Shown here: piece by piece, positions 7,843 to 15,165 of the stretch
Layout of the letters: each line of letters starts with the position of its first letter
How positions within the stretch are numbered: position 1 is the stretch's first letter
Assembly: GCA_027057985.1 (NCBI GenBank)
Contig: JALUTJ010000153.1
Location: forward strand, 1-15,424
Direction: 5' to 3'
Length of the DNA: 15,424 nucleotides
Origin: Chromatiales bacterium
GTDB taxonomy: Bacteria > Pseudomonadota > Gammaproteobacteria > UBA6429 > Thiohalophilaceae
Program-made: the position numbers and the translations under genes
The notes under the pieces: model-generated
What the model saw: the letters and a program-made list of their open reading frames with translations, nothing else
Told to the model about the DNA's origin: nothing
The model's database searches: none

Positions 7843-8496
7843 TTAGAAATCAGCCGTTAAATCAATTTCAAGTTTTTCTTTAGTAAAAGGGTGCTGAAAT
7901 ATCAGCTTACTGGCATGAAGTAATAATCTTCCGGCTGCTTTTTGAATATTATCCGCTGCATAGAGTTCATCGCCGAGTATCGAGTGTCCAATTGCCTGCA
8001 TATGCACCCGTAGCTGATGTGAACGTCCTGTTAAAGGAGTCAGTTCAACCCGGCTACAATCATTAATGTCATCATAGGTAAGTAATCGGTACATCGTTTG
8101 TGAAGGTTTCCCCTGGATAAAATCCACTTTCTGTTTTGGCCGCCTTGGCCAGTCGGTAAGGAGCGGCAGGTTGATCTCGCCCTGTGGGGGTAGCAGTTTT
8201 CCGCTCACCACCGCGATATATTTTTTTTCTATCTTACGTTTCTGAAACAGGATACTTAACTGGCGCTGCGCTTCTTTCGAGCGGGCCATGATAATGAGTC
8301 CAGACGTCGACATATCGAGGCGGTGGACAATCAGCGCATCCGGGTAGTCCTGTTGCACTCGACTTAGCAGACAGTCCTGCTTGTCTTCACCGCGACCGGG
8401 AACCGATAATAGTCCCGCTGGTTTATTTACTACCAGCAGGTATTCATCAATATATTTATAATAAAGCTTTTCAGCAGGAGGAGGCTGGTAGTGCAT
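7843..8496 (-). CDS. rluA: RluA-family pseudouridine synthase
   Basis: 217-aa protein closest to RluA, the dual-specificity enzyme that makes pseudouridine at 23S rRNA position 746 and tRNA position 32. The catalytic motif HRLDMSTSGLI (58-68) has the catalytic Asp61. VVNKPAGLLSVPGRG at 22-36 and LTGRSHQLRVHMQAIGHSILGD in the C-terminal half are typical. There is no N-terminal S4 domain, as expected for RluA rather than RluC or RluD. The start lies 5 nt after the stop of the kinase gene, and the only ribosome-site-like bases (AAGG) overlap that stop, which suggests translational coupling. It is the third gene of the apparent nasA operon. The exact RNA target is inferred from family resemblance. 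Confidence 0.9.
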   Translation of the reverse strand: MHYQPPPAEKLYYKYIDEYLLVVNKPAGLLSVPGRGEDKQDCLLSRVQQDYPDALIVHRLDMSTSGLIIMARSKEAQRQLSILFQKRKIEKKYIAVVSGKLLPPQGEINLPLLTDWPRRPKQKVDFIQGKPSQTMYRLLTYDDINDCSRVELTPLTGRSHQLRVHMQAIGHSILGDELYAADNIQKAAGRLLLHASKLIFQHPFTKEKLEIDLTADF

Positions 8497-8501
8497 TGGC
8501 C

Positions 8502-10211
8502 TTAGCTGTTGAGCCTGTAGATAAGAATCAGGTTTATGATAAACAGCACCAGGCTGATAATCTGCCAGCTATAAACCGGGTTACGCTTCATCAGAGGAAC
8601 ATAATCATTGCTGATGAGCGAGGAATCAGGTTTTGTTAGCGCATAGGTAAACTCGGATAATATACTGAAGCGGTTTTCCGGATTAATACTTACGGCTTTT
8701 TCCACGGCCTTATCGACCCAGAGAGGAATGCCCGGATTGTAGTGCTTGATGGGAATATAGCGGGCACGTTTGATATTACGGGCACTGAGTTCCTTGCCAT
8801 AAGGCAGTCTGCCGGTCAGCATTTCATAAACAATCACGCCAAGTGAAAAAATATCAGAGCGATTACTGCCGGGCTCACCAATATGGTATTCGGGTGCGGT
8901 ATAGTTAATGGTGCCAAGAATATTATTGGCTTCCAGTGGCATATAGATTTCTTCGATCCCGGCGATCTTGGCTGAACCAAAGTCGATGATTTTCAGGGTT
9001 TCATTCCTGTCAATCAGGATATTTTCCGGTTTCAGGTCCTGATGGATCATTTCCAGCCGGTGAAAAGCACGTAGACCACGTTCAATCTGCTTTGCAAACT
9101 TACGTACCTGGTTTATGGATGGACGTGGGTTATCATCCAGCCACTGGCGTAAGGAAGAACCTTCGATATACTCGGTAATATAGTAAAGCGCAGTACGCTT
9201 GCGTTTAATTTCCAGCACTTTTAGTACATGCGGGTTATTAATGCGTTTACCGGCCCATTCCTCATGCAGGAACTGATTGATATATTCCGGATCATCCTGG
9301 TAATTGATCGATGGCGCTTTCATCACTACCTTGTCCCCGGTTTCAGTATCTTCGACCAGATAAACCTCGGTGCGCTTATTGGAAAAGAGGTGACGAATCA
9401 CCTTGTAACCATCCAGTACCAGCCCCGGTTCCAGTGGTGGTGGGAAGGGGAGCTCGACCAGTTTTTCATAAAACTCGCTTTCATTTTCACTCGGTAACTG
9501 GGTAATCTGGATTAACTGGCAGGTCAGGTTATCATCACTCTTATTGGCGGCTGCCGTTTCCACAATTTCTTTAGCGGCCTGCTGCAGTTGCTGCGGCTGC
9601 TGAGAAATAATGCTTTTTATATTGTTATCAGTGATAAACTCATAAACACCATCGGTTACCTGAATAAAAAGATCCCCTTTTTCAAGCGGGAACTTTTTAA
9701 AGTCGATATCGACTCGCAAATCGATACCAAGCGCGCGTGACAGATAGGTCTTTTCTTCGCTGGCAACAAAGCGATGATCATTGGTCAGTTGTTCGAGGTC
9801 ATTACCACGTAGTCGATAGATGCGGGTATCGCCGACATGAAAGATATAGGCAGTATTGGACTTGAAGACCAGGGCACTGAGTGTCGTCACCATACCCTGG
9901 TGGCTCTGGTACTTGCGTTGCCCCTGTCCATGCAGCCAGCGGTTTAATGCGGAAAGAATCTTTTGTCCGGAATTCTTGACCGACCAGCTTTCCGGGGTAC
10001 TGAAATAGTCACTCAGAAAACCTTTGACACAGCCCTCCGAGGCCTGCTTGCCATCATCACTGGTACTCATACCGTCAGCAATGACTGCAGCTATGCCCTT
10101 GGTAGTGAGCAAGGGCTCTTGCGGGACAAAAACACCACAGGCATCCTCATTGCGGGGTTTGGTTCCCGCAATACTATAGTGAGCTGAGTTTACCTGTAGT
10201 GTATCTGGCAT
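8502..10211 (-). CDS. Fused PP2C phosphatase / Ser-Thr protein kinase, membrane-anchored
   Basis: 569-aa three-part protein. A PP2C phosphatase domain (about 9-236) shows RNEDACG (20-26), IADGMS (44-49), FHVGDTR (124-130), TDG (186-188) and SDDN (225-228), which supply the usual metal-binding acids. A Hanks-type kinase domain (about 269-525) has Lys298 in VVMK, HQDLKPEN (390-397) with catalytic Asp392, DFG (410-412) and APE (439-441). One membrane helix (about 549-566) ends the protein, so both domains face the cytoplasm. The HRD arginine is Gln391, making this a non-RD kinase, and the usual Gly-rich loop is replaced by FSNKRTEVYLV with no glycines. It starts 26 nt after nasA. The same pairing of this enzyme with NasA and NirB is recalled from Pseudomonas (PA1781-PA1783), which suggests a role in controlling nitrate uptake or reduction. 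The substrate is unknown. Confidence 0.93.
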   Translation of the reverse strand: MPDTLQVNSAHYSIAGTKPRNEDACGVFVPQEPLLTTKGIAAVIADGMSTSDDGKQASEGCVKGFLSDYFSTPESWSVKNSGQKILSALNRWLHGQGQRKYQSHQGMVTTLSALVFKSNTAYIFHVGDTRIYRLRGNDLEQLTNDHRFVASEEKTYLSRALGIDLRVDIDFKKFPLEKGDLFIQVTDGVYEFITDNNIKSIISQQPQQLQQAAKEIVETAAANKSDDNLTCQLIQITQLPSENESEFYEKLVELPFPPPLEPGLVLDGYKVIRHLFSNKRTEVYLVEDTETGDKVVMKAPSINYQDDPEYINQFLHEEWAGKRINNPHVLKVLEIKRKRTALYYITEYIEGSSLRQWLDDNPRPSINQVRKFAKQIERGLRAFHRLEMIHQDLKPENILIDRNETLKIIDFGSAKIAGIEEIYMPLEANNILGTINYTAPEYHIGEPGSNRSDIFSLGVIVYEMLTGRLPYGKELSARNIKRARYIPIKHYNPGIPLWVDKAVEKAVSINPENRFSILSEFTYALTKPDSSLISNDYVPLMKRNPVYSWQIISLVLFIINLILIYRLNS

Positions 10212-10237
10212 AATTTCATTTTAAAGCGATGTGGGTT

Positions 10238-11713
10238 TTATTCAACCTCTATCATCTGTACCGTGCCATCGGGAAGTACTTCGGCCATTTGATCCTTTGG
10301 ATTTTCAAGGAACAGGGTAATCAATACAAAGACGATGATGGCAAAGGCAGCGATGACCAGAAAGAAGATATTGGAATCAACGAATGATAGCACGGTCAGG
10401 AAGGTAACCGCACCCACATTACCATAGGCACCCACCATACCGGCAATCTGCCCGGTCATGCGACGTTTTACCAGTGGTACAATTGCATAGACAGCGCCAT
10501 TTCCGGCATTGACAAAGATTGAACTGAAGATCACGATAAGTACCGCAAGGAAAATACTCCATTCACTGTTTACCAGGCTAAGCAGGTAATAACCCACGCC
10601 AGTGCCTAGCATCAGGATAGCCAGTGAACGCTTGCGACCAAACTTGTCACTGATCCAGCCACCAGCCGGACGCATTACCAGGTTAAGGCCGGCAAAGACC
10701 GAGGCGATTAGTCCAGCTTCTACTGCAGATAGCTTAAAGGTATCCATAAAGAACAGTGGCAGGATAGAGACCACGGCCAGCTCTGAACCAAAAGTGACCA
10801 TGTAGCTGAAATCGAGGATTGCCACCTGCTTGAACTTGTAGCGTTCAATTTCCGCTACGCTTTCCTTGAAAACATGATGGTTGATCTGGTAAATGCGGAT
10901 AACCTGAAAAAGGTACAGGCTACCGAGCATGGCATAGATGATATCGGTGGCACCAGTACTGAGCATACCAAGATTTGCCGGGCTGAGTTTCCAGGTGAGA
11001 ACAGCCAGCGCAGCATAGAGCGGTATATTCATGACCAGGTAAAGGAAAAAGTCGAGCGGACTGGTAATTTCCAGTGCACCATTTTTCTTTGGTTTGAAAT
11101 AAGTCGAACCTTTCGGGGTATCGCTTACACTGAAGAAGTAAATCGCAGAGTAAACCAGGGCAACAAAACCCGTCGAAGCGATAGCCCAGCGCCAGCCATC
11201 ATCACCACCAAACATAAGAGCAACAGTTGGCAGGGTGACTGCAGCACCGGCAGAACCAAAGTTACCCCAGCCACCGTAGATACCCTGGGCCAGACCAGTC
11301 TGCTTTGCCGGGAACCACTCACCGATCATACGAATACCAATCACGAAACCGGCACCAACGAAACCGAGCAGAAAACGCATCAGTGCCAGTTGCTCGAAGT
11401 CATCGGCCATGGCAAAACCAAAGCAGAGGAAGCTGGAGACAAACAGTAACATCGAGTAAATGCGACGGGGACCAAAGGCATCCACCAGCATACCGATAAT
11501 AATTCGTGCAGGTATGGTCAGTGCGACATTGAGGATAAGCAGTGTCTTTACCTGCTGCGGTGTCAGCCCCAGGGTTTCACGCATCATGCCAAGTAATGGC
11601 GCATGGTTGAACCAGACAAAGAAGCTGATAAAAAATGCAATCCAGCTTAAATGCAGGATACGCATCTTGCCGCTAAATGATAAAAGGTTGAGTTTACTCG
11701 TGTTTGTAGACAT
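10238..11713 (-). CDS. nasA: Nitrate/nitrite transporter, NNP family of the MFS
   Basis: 491-aa polytopic inner-membrane transporter of the NarK/NasA group, expected to bring in nitrate for assimilation. The two nitrate-signature glycine segments are present: [11 protein letters not shown] (147-157 region) and [11 protein letters not shown] (425-435). Arg70 in PARIIIG and Arg348 in MRPAGGW match the substrate-binding arginines of NarK-type proteins. The middle (about 200-300) is longer than in short NasA proteins and carries extra hydrophobic stretches. ATG at 11713 is preferred over ATG at 11728 because GGAG (complement of 11723-11726) sits 9 nt before it, while the outer ATG has no ribosome site. 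Transcription should start near 11745 from the sigma-54 promoter, giving a leader of about 30 nt. It is followed by the kinase/phosphatase and rluA. Linkage with nirB supports nitrate as substrate; nitrite exchange cannot be excluded. Confidence 0.92.
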   Translation of the reverse strand: MSTNTSKLNLLSFSGKMRILHLSWIAFFISFFVWFNHAPLLGMMRETLGLTPQQVKTLLILNVALTIPARIIIGMLVDAFGPRRIYSMLLFVSSFLCFGFAMADDFEQLALMRFLLGFVGAGFVIGIRMIGEWFPAKQTGLAQGIYGGWGNFGSAGAAVTLPTVALMFGGDDGWRWAIASTGFVALVYSAIYFFSVSDTPKGSTYFKPKKNGALEITSPLDFFLYLVMNIPLYAALAVLTWKLSPANLGMLSTGATDIIYAMLGSLYLFQVIRIYQINHHVFKESVAEIERYKFKQVAILDFSYMVTFGSELAVVSILPLFFMDTFKLSAVEAGLIASVFAGLNLVMRPAGGWISDKFGRKRSLAILMLGTGVGYYLLSLVNSEWSIFLAVLIVIFSSIFVNAGNGAVYAIVPLVKRRMTGQIAGMVGAYGNVGAVTFLTVLSFVDSNIFFLVIAAFAIIVFVLITLFLENPKDQMAEVLPDGTVQMIEVE

Positions 11714-11755
11714 ACCTTGTCGCTCCATAAAGACTTGAATAATGCCCCTAGGAGA

Positions 11756-11770
11756 GCAAAGGCTGTGCCA
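11756..11770 (-). promoter_or_regulatory. Sigma-54 promoter of nasA
   Basis: On the minus strand the sequence reads TGGCAC-AGCCT-TTGC, an exact match to the core -24/-12 consensus with the required 5-nt spacer. The start would fall near 11745, about 32 nt before the nasA ATG. An NtrC-type palindrome lies about 96 nt upstream of that start. RpoN promoters need an activator such as NtrC, which fits nitrate assimilation. Confidence 0.88.
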
Positions 11771-11776
11771 GTTTTG

Positions 11777-11789
11777 TAACTAATTGAAA
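11777..11789 (-). promoter_or_regulatory. Possible IHF site between nasA promoter and enhancer
   Basis: On the minus strand TTTCAATTAGTTA matches the IHF consensus WATCARNNNNTTR at all but one fixed position. An AT-rich tract (11790-11815) lies on the promoter-distal side. DNA bending here would bring the activator to the sigma-54 promoter. The site is close to the -24 box, so the call is tentative. Confidence 0.45.
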
Positions 11790-11832
11790 AATAGAAGAAA
11801 TATCTTTTTTTTATTAAATCATTATCTACTAA

Positions 11833-11849
11833 TGCACTAGAACAGTGCA
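11833..11849. promoter_or_regulatory. NtrC-binding palindrome upstream of nasA
   Basis: TGCACTAGAACAGTGCA is a perfect inverted repeat fitting the NtrC pattern TGCAC-N7-GTGCA. Its centre is about 96 bp upstream of the predicted nasA start, a usual enhancer distance. A degenerate second site (TGCAG-N7-TTCCA, 7 of 10 half-site bases) may lie at 11888-11904. Confidence 0.82.
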
Positions 11850-11916
11850 GAAAAATAAACTTATCAGATTCTTTTTCTTCATACTGGTGCAGTAATGTAT
11901 TCCATTTTCAAATTTC

Positions 11917-12015
11917 TATTCCATACCTGCCCAGTCTAAAAATTAAGAAATAAAGTGTATCCTGATTTCTGTAATAGAGGTAATTCAGCCATTGCCGATC
12001 AAGACACGCCGTAAA
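11917..12015 (-). repeat. Partial palindromic repeat element, copy C
   Basis: Read on the minus strand, this 99-nt segment matches the right-hand third of copies A and B: the segment from TTTACGG, the 18-nt arm (11988-12005), the CTGAATTACCTC stretch, and the outer end (minus-strand GGGCAGGTATGGAATA against ACAGGTATTTTAGAACA in A). The part from 11980 to 12015 is nearly identical to A, with one inserted A and one T-to-A change. The core, the left arm and the left end are missing. Minus-strand homology begins 8 nt after the lipoprotein stop, so it lies downstream of a gene in the same orientation as A and B. It occupies most of the gap before the nasA enhancer. Confidence 0.8.
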
Positions 12016-12023
12016 GTTATTAG

Positions 12024-12383
12024 TTAATTCAGAACATGGTAACCACGGCCACGCATACAGTTTTTAATCACACGCAGACGCTCACGCCGGGTGGCACGTC
12101 CACCCCGTACCGCACCACTTAGCGCACCGAGCTTGGCGCCGGTTTCAGCAGTATGGTGATCGCCAACAATACTGCCCGCAATTGCGCCCACGATAGCACC
12201 GCCTACGGCTCTTTCTCCCACTTTTGAGTCAACCTGGCGGGCAATTTCACGGCACTCGGCCAGGTCTCGCTGGTACATCGCCATGTCCACGCCCTGGGGA
12301 TCGATAATGACATCACGATGACGGGCACAACCACTCATGGCAAGCAGTGCGGTAAAGAGGGTAAAAACAAGTAGCTTTTTCAT
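12024..12383 (-). CDS. Glycine-zipper lipoprotein of unknown function
   Basis: 119-aa secreted protein. The N-terminus MKKLLVFTLFTALLAMSGC is a type II signal peptide with lipobox AMSGC and lipidated Cys19. Asp does not follow the Cys (next residues ARHR), which favours the outer membrane. Residues about 61-95 form a glycine-zipper segment (GGAIVGAIAGSIVGD and TGAKLGALSGAVRGG), similar to the OmpA-associated or 17-kDa antigen-like zipper proteins. Cys44 and Cys109 could form a disulfide. ATG at 12383 is chosen over an outer ATG at 12449 because it starts exactly at the signal peptide and has AGGA 6 nt upstream (12390-12393 complement). It is divergent from nirB and upstream of nasA on the same strand. 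A link to nitrogen metabolism is not evident. Confidence 0.85.
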   Translation of the reverse strand: MKKLLVFTLFTALLAMSGCARHRDVIIDPQGVDMAMYQRDLAECREIARQVDSKVGERAVGGAIVGAIAGSIVGDHHTAETGAKLGALSGAVRGGRATRRERLRVIKNCMRGRGYHVLN

Positions 12384-12420
12384 AGGTTTTCCTGAAGCGA
12401 TATTCGACATATATAAATAG

Positions 12421-12449
12421 TATATATCACGGGATTTTTTCCATGTCAC
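12421..12449 (-). promoter_or_regulatory. Candidate sigma-70 promoter of the lipoprotein gene
   Basis: On the minus strand GTGACA (12449-12444, five of six to -35) is followed after 17 nt by TATATA (12426-12421). The better -10, TATACT at 12424-12419, would need a 19-nt spacer. It lies about 40 nt before the ATG and is separate from the nirB control sites further upstream. Confidence 0.45.
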
Positions 12450-12506
12450 GACTAAAAAGAACCATCGTGGCGCATAAAGCGTTCAGTTTGTGACTGATTT
12501 GGGGCA

Positions 12507-12536
12507 TGCACTAATTCTGTGCACCAGTATAGCGCA
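12507..12536. promoter_or_regulatory. Two overlapping NtrC-type palindromes upstream of nirB
   Basis: Site 1 (12507-12523) is TGCAC-TAATTCT-GTGCA, a full match to the NtrC pattern. Site 2 (12520-12536) is TGCAC-CAGTATA-GCGCA, nine of ten half-site bases, and shares four bases with site 1. Their centres are 13 bp apart and about 135-147 bp upstream of the predicted nirB start, a normal enhancer position. Confidence 0.8.
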
Positions 12537-12594
12537 TTTTATGATTGGGTCTTTTCCCGGCTTTTACCGGGGTTATATCTTTTATTTTTAATAA

Positions 12595-12607
12595 AATCAG
12601 TAGTTTA
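12595..12607 (+). promoter_or_regulatory. IHF site between nirB enhancer and promoter
   Basis: AATCAGTAGTTTA matches WATCARNNNNTTR at every fixed position. An AT-rich tract (12577-12596) precedes it, as in strong IHF sites. It sits midway between the NtrC sites and the sigma-54 promoter, where IHF bending is typical of NtrC-activated promoters. Confidence 0.72.
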
Positions 12608-12635
12608 CGCTGATATTTAGCGAATTCTTATATTC

Positions 12636-12650
12636 TGGCACGGTAGTTGC
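12636..12650 (+). promoter_or_regulatory. Sigma-54 promoter of nirB
   Basis: TGGCAC-GGTAG-TTGC is an exact -24/-12 match, with T following. The start is expected near 12662, giving a leader of about 56 nt before the nirB ATG. The leader holds one small hairpin (12675-12681 with 12685-12691) without a T-tract. Confidence 0.9.
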
Positions 12651-12717
12651 TCCTGGGTAACTAGCAAAAATATCGGTCCATTGAATGGGCCAGAAATGAT
12701 CAAATCTGGAGTACAGG

Positions 12718-15153
12718 ATGAAAGAAAAACTGGTTGTCATTGGTAATGGGATGGCGGGCATTCGTACCGTCGAGGAATTACTGAAAATTGATGCTGACAT
12801 GTATGACATTGTTGTCTTTGGGGCCGAGCCTTACGGAAACTATAACCGTATTATGCTTTCACCTGTGCTGGCTGGCGAAAAGACCATCGATGAAATCATG
12901 CTCAATGATGAGCAGTGGTACAAGGACAATAATATTACCCTGCACAAGGGTGTGGAAGTAACAAAGATCGACCGTGTTAATCGCAAGGTGATTGCGGCCG
13001 ATGGTACAGAAGAAGCCTATGACCGTCTCTTAATTGCGACTGGCTCTGATCCCTTTATGATTCCGGTACCGGGTAATGACCTTGAAGGTGTGATTGCATT
13101 CCGCGATATCAAGGATGTGGACACCATGGTCGAGACGGCAAAGAAACACAAGCATGCCGTGGTTATCGGCGGTGGTCTGCTGGGACTGGAAGCGGCCAAT
13201 GGCCTGATGGAGCAGGGCATGAGCGTCACCGTGGTACACCTGATGGATCGCCTGATGGAACGTCAGCTCGATGCTTCGGCGGCGGCAATGTTAAAAGAAT
13301 CACTGGAAGAGCGTGGTCTGCACTTCCTGATGCAGGCCGAGACCGAGGCTATTATCGGTAAGGATCGGGTTGAGAAGGTTCGCTTCAAAGATGGCTCGGA
13401 AATCTATGCTGACCTGGTTGTGATGGCGGTGGGCATCAAGCCCAATATCAAGCTGGCGAAAGAGGCGGGTATTCACTGTGAGCGTGGTATTGTGGTCAAC
13501 GATACCTTGCAAACCTACGATCCGATCATCTATTCAGTGGGTGAATGTGTGCAGCACCGTGGTGTGACCTACGGTCTGGTGGCGCCATTATTTGAAATGG
13601 CCAAAGTCTGTGCCAACCATATTGCCAAGATGGGTATCGGTCGTTACGAAGGTACCCTGACATCGACCAAGCTTAAGGTAACCGGTATCGATCTGTTCTC
13701 TGCTGGTGACTTTATGGGTGATGAAACCACCGATGAGCTGGTATTCCAGGACAAGGCGCGGGGTGTCTACCGCAAGATCGTGGTAAAGGATGGCAAGATA
13801 CTCGGTGCCGTTATGTATGGTGATACCATCGATGGCACCTGGTACTTCGACCTGATGCGTGATGGTACCGATATCTCTGAAATGCGCGAAACCCTGCTGT
13901 TCGGTCAGGCGCATCTGGGTGATTCCGGTCACGGTGATGATAACCGCGTTGCCGCGATGTCGGATTCTGCCGAAATTTGTGGTTGTAACGGTGTCACCAA
14001 GGGCGATATCGTTAATGCCATTACGGTAAACAAGCTGTTTACCCTTGATGAAGTACGTGCCCACACCAAGGCATCCAGCTCATGTGGTTCCTGTACTGGT
14101 CTGGTGGAATCGCTGATGTCACATGTCCTTGGTGGTGATTACTCCACTGCTCCACACCTGAAGCCAATCTGTGGCTGTACCGACAAGACCCATGACGAAG
14201 TGCGTGCAGCAATTGCCGATAATGGCTTTAAGTCGGTGCAGACGGTAATGGACAGCCTGGAATGGAAAACACCTAACGGCTGTAGCAAGTGTCGTCCGGC
14301 AATCAATTATTACCTGGTATGCCAGTTCCCGGAACTGCATCTCGATGACGCACAGTCACGCTTTATCAATGAACGCGCACACGCCAATATCCAGGGTGAT
14401 GGTACCTATTCCGTTATTCCACGTATGTGGGGTGGTATGACCACGCCACAGGAACTGCGTGCGATTGCTGATGCGGCAGAAAAATTCAATCTCGATACGG
14501 TACACGTTACCGGCGGTCAGCGTATCGGCCTCTATGGTCTGAAAAAAGAAGAGTTACCGGCTATCTGGGATGATCTCAACAAGGCCGGCATGGTTTCCGG
14601 CCATGCTTATGGTAAAGCTTTACGTACTGTTAAAACCTGTGTTGGTAAGGAGTGGTGTCGTTTTGGTACCCAGGATTCAACCGGCATTGGTATCAAGCTG
14701 GAGAAAATGAGCTGGGGCTCATGGATGCCGCATAAATTCAAGATGGCCGCTTCCGGTTGTCCGCGTAACTGTGCCGAAGCCACCATCAAGGACTTTGGTG
14801 TTGTTTGTGTAGACTCAGGTTACGAACTGCATGTTGGCGGCAATGGTGGTATCAAGGTACGCGCAACCGACCTGTTATGCAATGTCAGTACAGAAGAAGA
14901 AGTACTGGAATACAGTGCAGCCTTTATCCAGCTTTACCGTGAAGAAGCGCATTACCTCGAACGTACTGCACCATGGATTGAACGTGTTGGCCTGGCGCAT
15001 GTGAAAGAAGCACTGGTCGATAATCCTGAAAAGCGTAAAGAGCTGGCAGAAAGGTTTAACTACTCGCAGACCTTTATGCAGGATGATCCATGGGAAGAAC
15101 GCGCCAAAGGTGGTGAAGCCCATGAATTTACACCGATTAAGGTGGTTGGCTAA
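12718..15153 (+). CDS. nirB: Nitrite reductase [NAD(P)H], large subunit
   Basis: Cytoplasmic siroheme enzyme that reduces nitrite to ammonium with NAD(P)H. Domains in order: FAD site GNGMAG (9-14); NAD(P)H site VVIGGGLLGLE (148-158); a first BFD-type [2Fe-2S] domain with C421, C423, C456 and C459; a second with C485, C487, C522 and C525; then the sulfite/nitrite reductase half-domains, with HVTGGQRIGLYG (596-607) and the 4Fe-4S-siroheme cysteines C641-x5-C647 and C681-x3-C685. At 811 aa it is somewhat shorter than E. coli NirB but complete. GGAG at 12708-12711 lies 6 nt before ATG. The sigma-54/NtrC control region indicates an assimilatory role. NirD, the usual small subunit, is not seen before the window ends; a repeat element follows instead. 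Confidence 0.96.
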   Translation: MKEKLVVIGNGMAGIRTVEELLKIDADMYDIVVFGAEPYGNYNRIMLSPVLAGEKTIDEIMLNDEQWYKDNNITLHKGVEVTKIDRVNRKVIAADGTEEAYDRLLIATGSDPFMIPVPGNDLEGVIAFRDIKDVDTMVETAKKHKHAVVIGGGLLGLEAANGLMEQGMSVTVVHLMDRLMERQLDASAAAMLKESLEERGLHFLMQAETEAIIGKDRVEKVRFKDGSEIYADLVVMAVGIKPNIKLAKEAGIHCERGIVVNDTLQTYDPIIYSVGECVQHRGVTYGLVAPLFEMAKVCANHIAKMGIGRYEGTLTSTKLKVTGIDLFSAGDFMGDETTDELVFQDKARGVYRKIVVKDGKILGAVMYGDTIDGTWYFDLMRDGTDISEMRETLLFGQAHLGDSGHGDDNRVAAMSDSAEICGCNGVTKGDIVNAITVNKLFTLDEVRAHTKASSSCGSCTGLVESLMSHVLGGDYSTAPHLKPICGCTDKTHDEVRAAIADNGFKSVQTVMDSLEWKTPNGCSKCRPAINYYLVCQFPELHLDDAQSRFINERAHANIQGDGTYSVIPRMWGGMTTPQELRAIADAAEKFNLDTVHVTGGQRIGLYGLKKEELPAIWDDLNKAGMVSGHAYGKALRTVKTCVGKEWCRFGTQDSTGIGIKLEKMSWGSWMPHKFKMAASGCPRNCAEATIKDFGVVCVDSGYELHVGGNGGIKVRATDLLCNVSTEEEVLEYSAAFIQLYREEAHYLERTAPWIERVGLAHVKEALVDNPEKRKELAERFNYSQTFMQDDPWEERAKGGEAHEFTPIKVVG

Positions 15154-15165
15154 GATTTAGATAAT

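Noticed and set aside
7834..7855. Possible bidirectional terminator between the EAL-HDOD gene and rluA
   Set aside because: The stem is only five solid pairs with a bulged extension, there is no T-tract, and it overlaps the rluA 3' end.
10874..11449. 191-aa plus-strand open frame inside nasA
   Set aside because: It is antisense to a clear transporter gene, has no domain features, and its hydrophilic composition is what the complement of membrane codons gives.
11714..11728. Upstream ATG for nasA, five residues longer
   Set aside because: GGAG lies inside this extension at the right distance from the ATG at 11713, and nothing suitable precedes the outer ATG.
12553..12571. CCCGG-CCGGG hairpin in the nirB upstream region as a lipoprotein or nirB terminator
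   Set aside because: The stem is five pairs, it lies between enhancer and promoter rather than after a gene, and no T-tract directly follows.
12675..12691. Small hairpin in the nirB leader as a possible nitrate antitermination element
   Set aside because: Its loop is only three bases, there is no partner hairpin, and no T-tract follows, so it does not fit an ANTAR-type leader.
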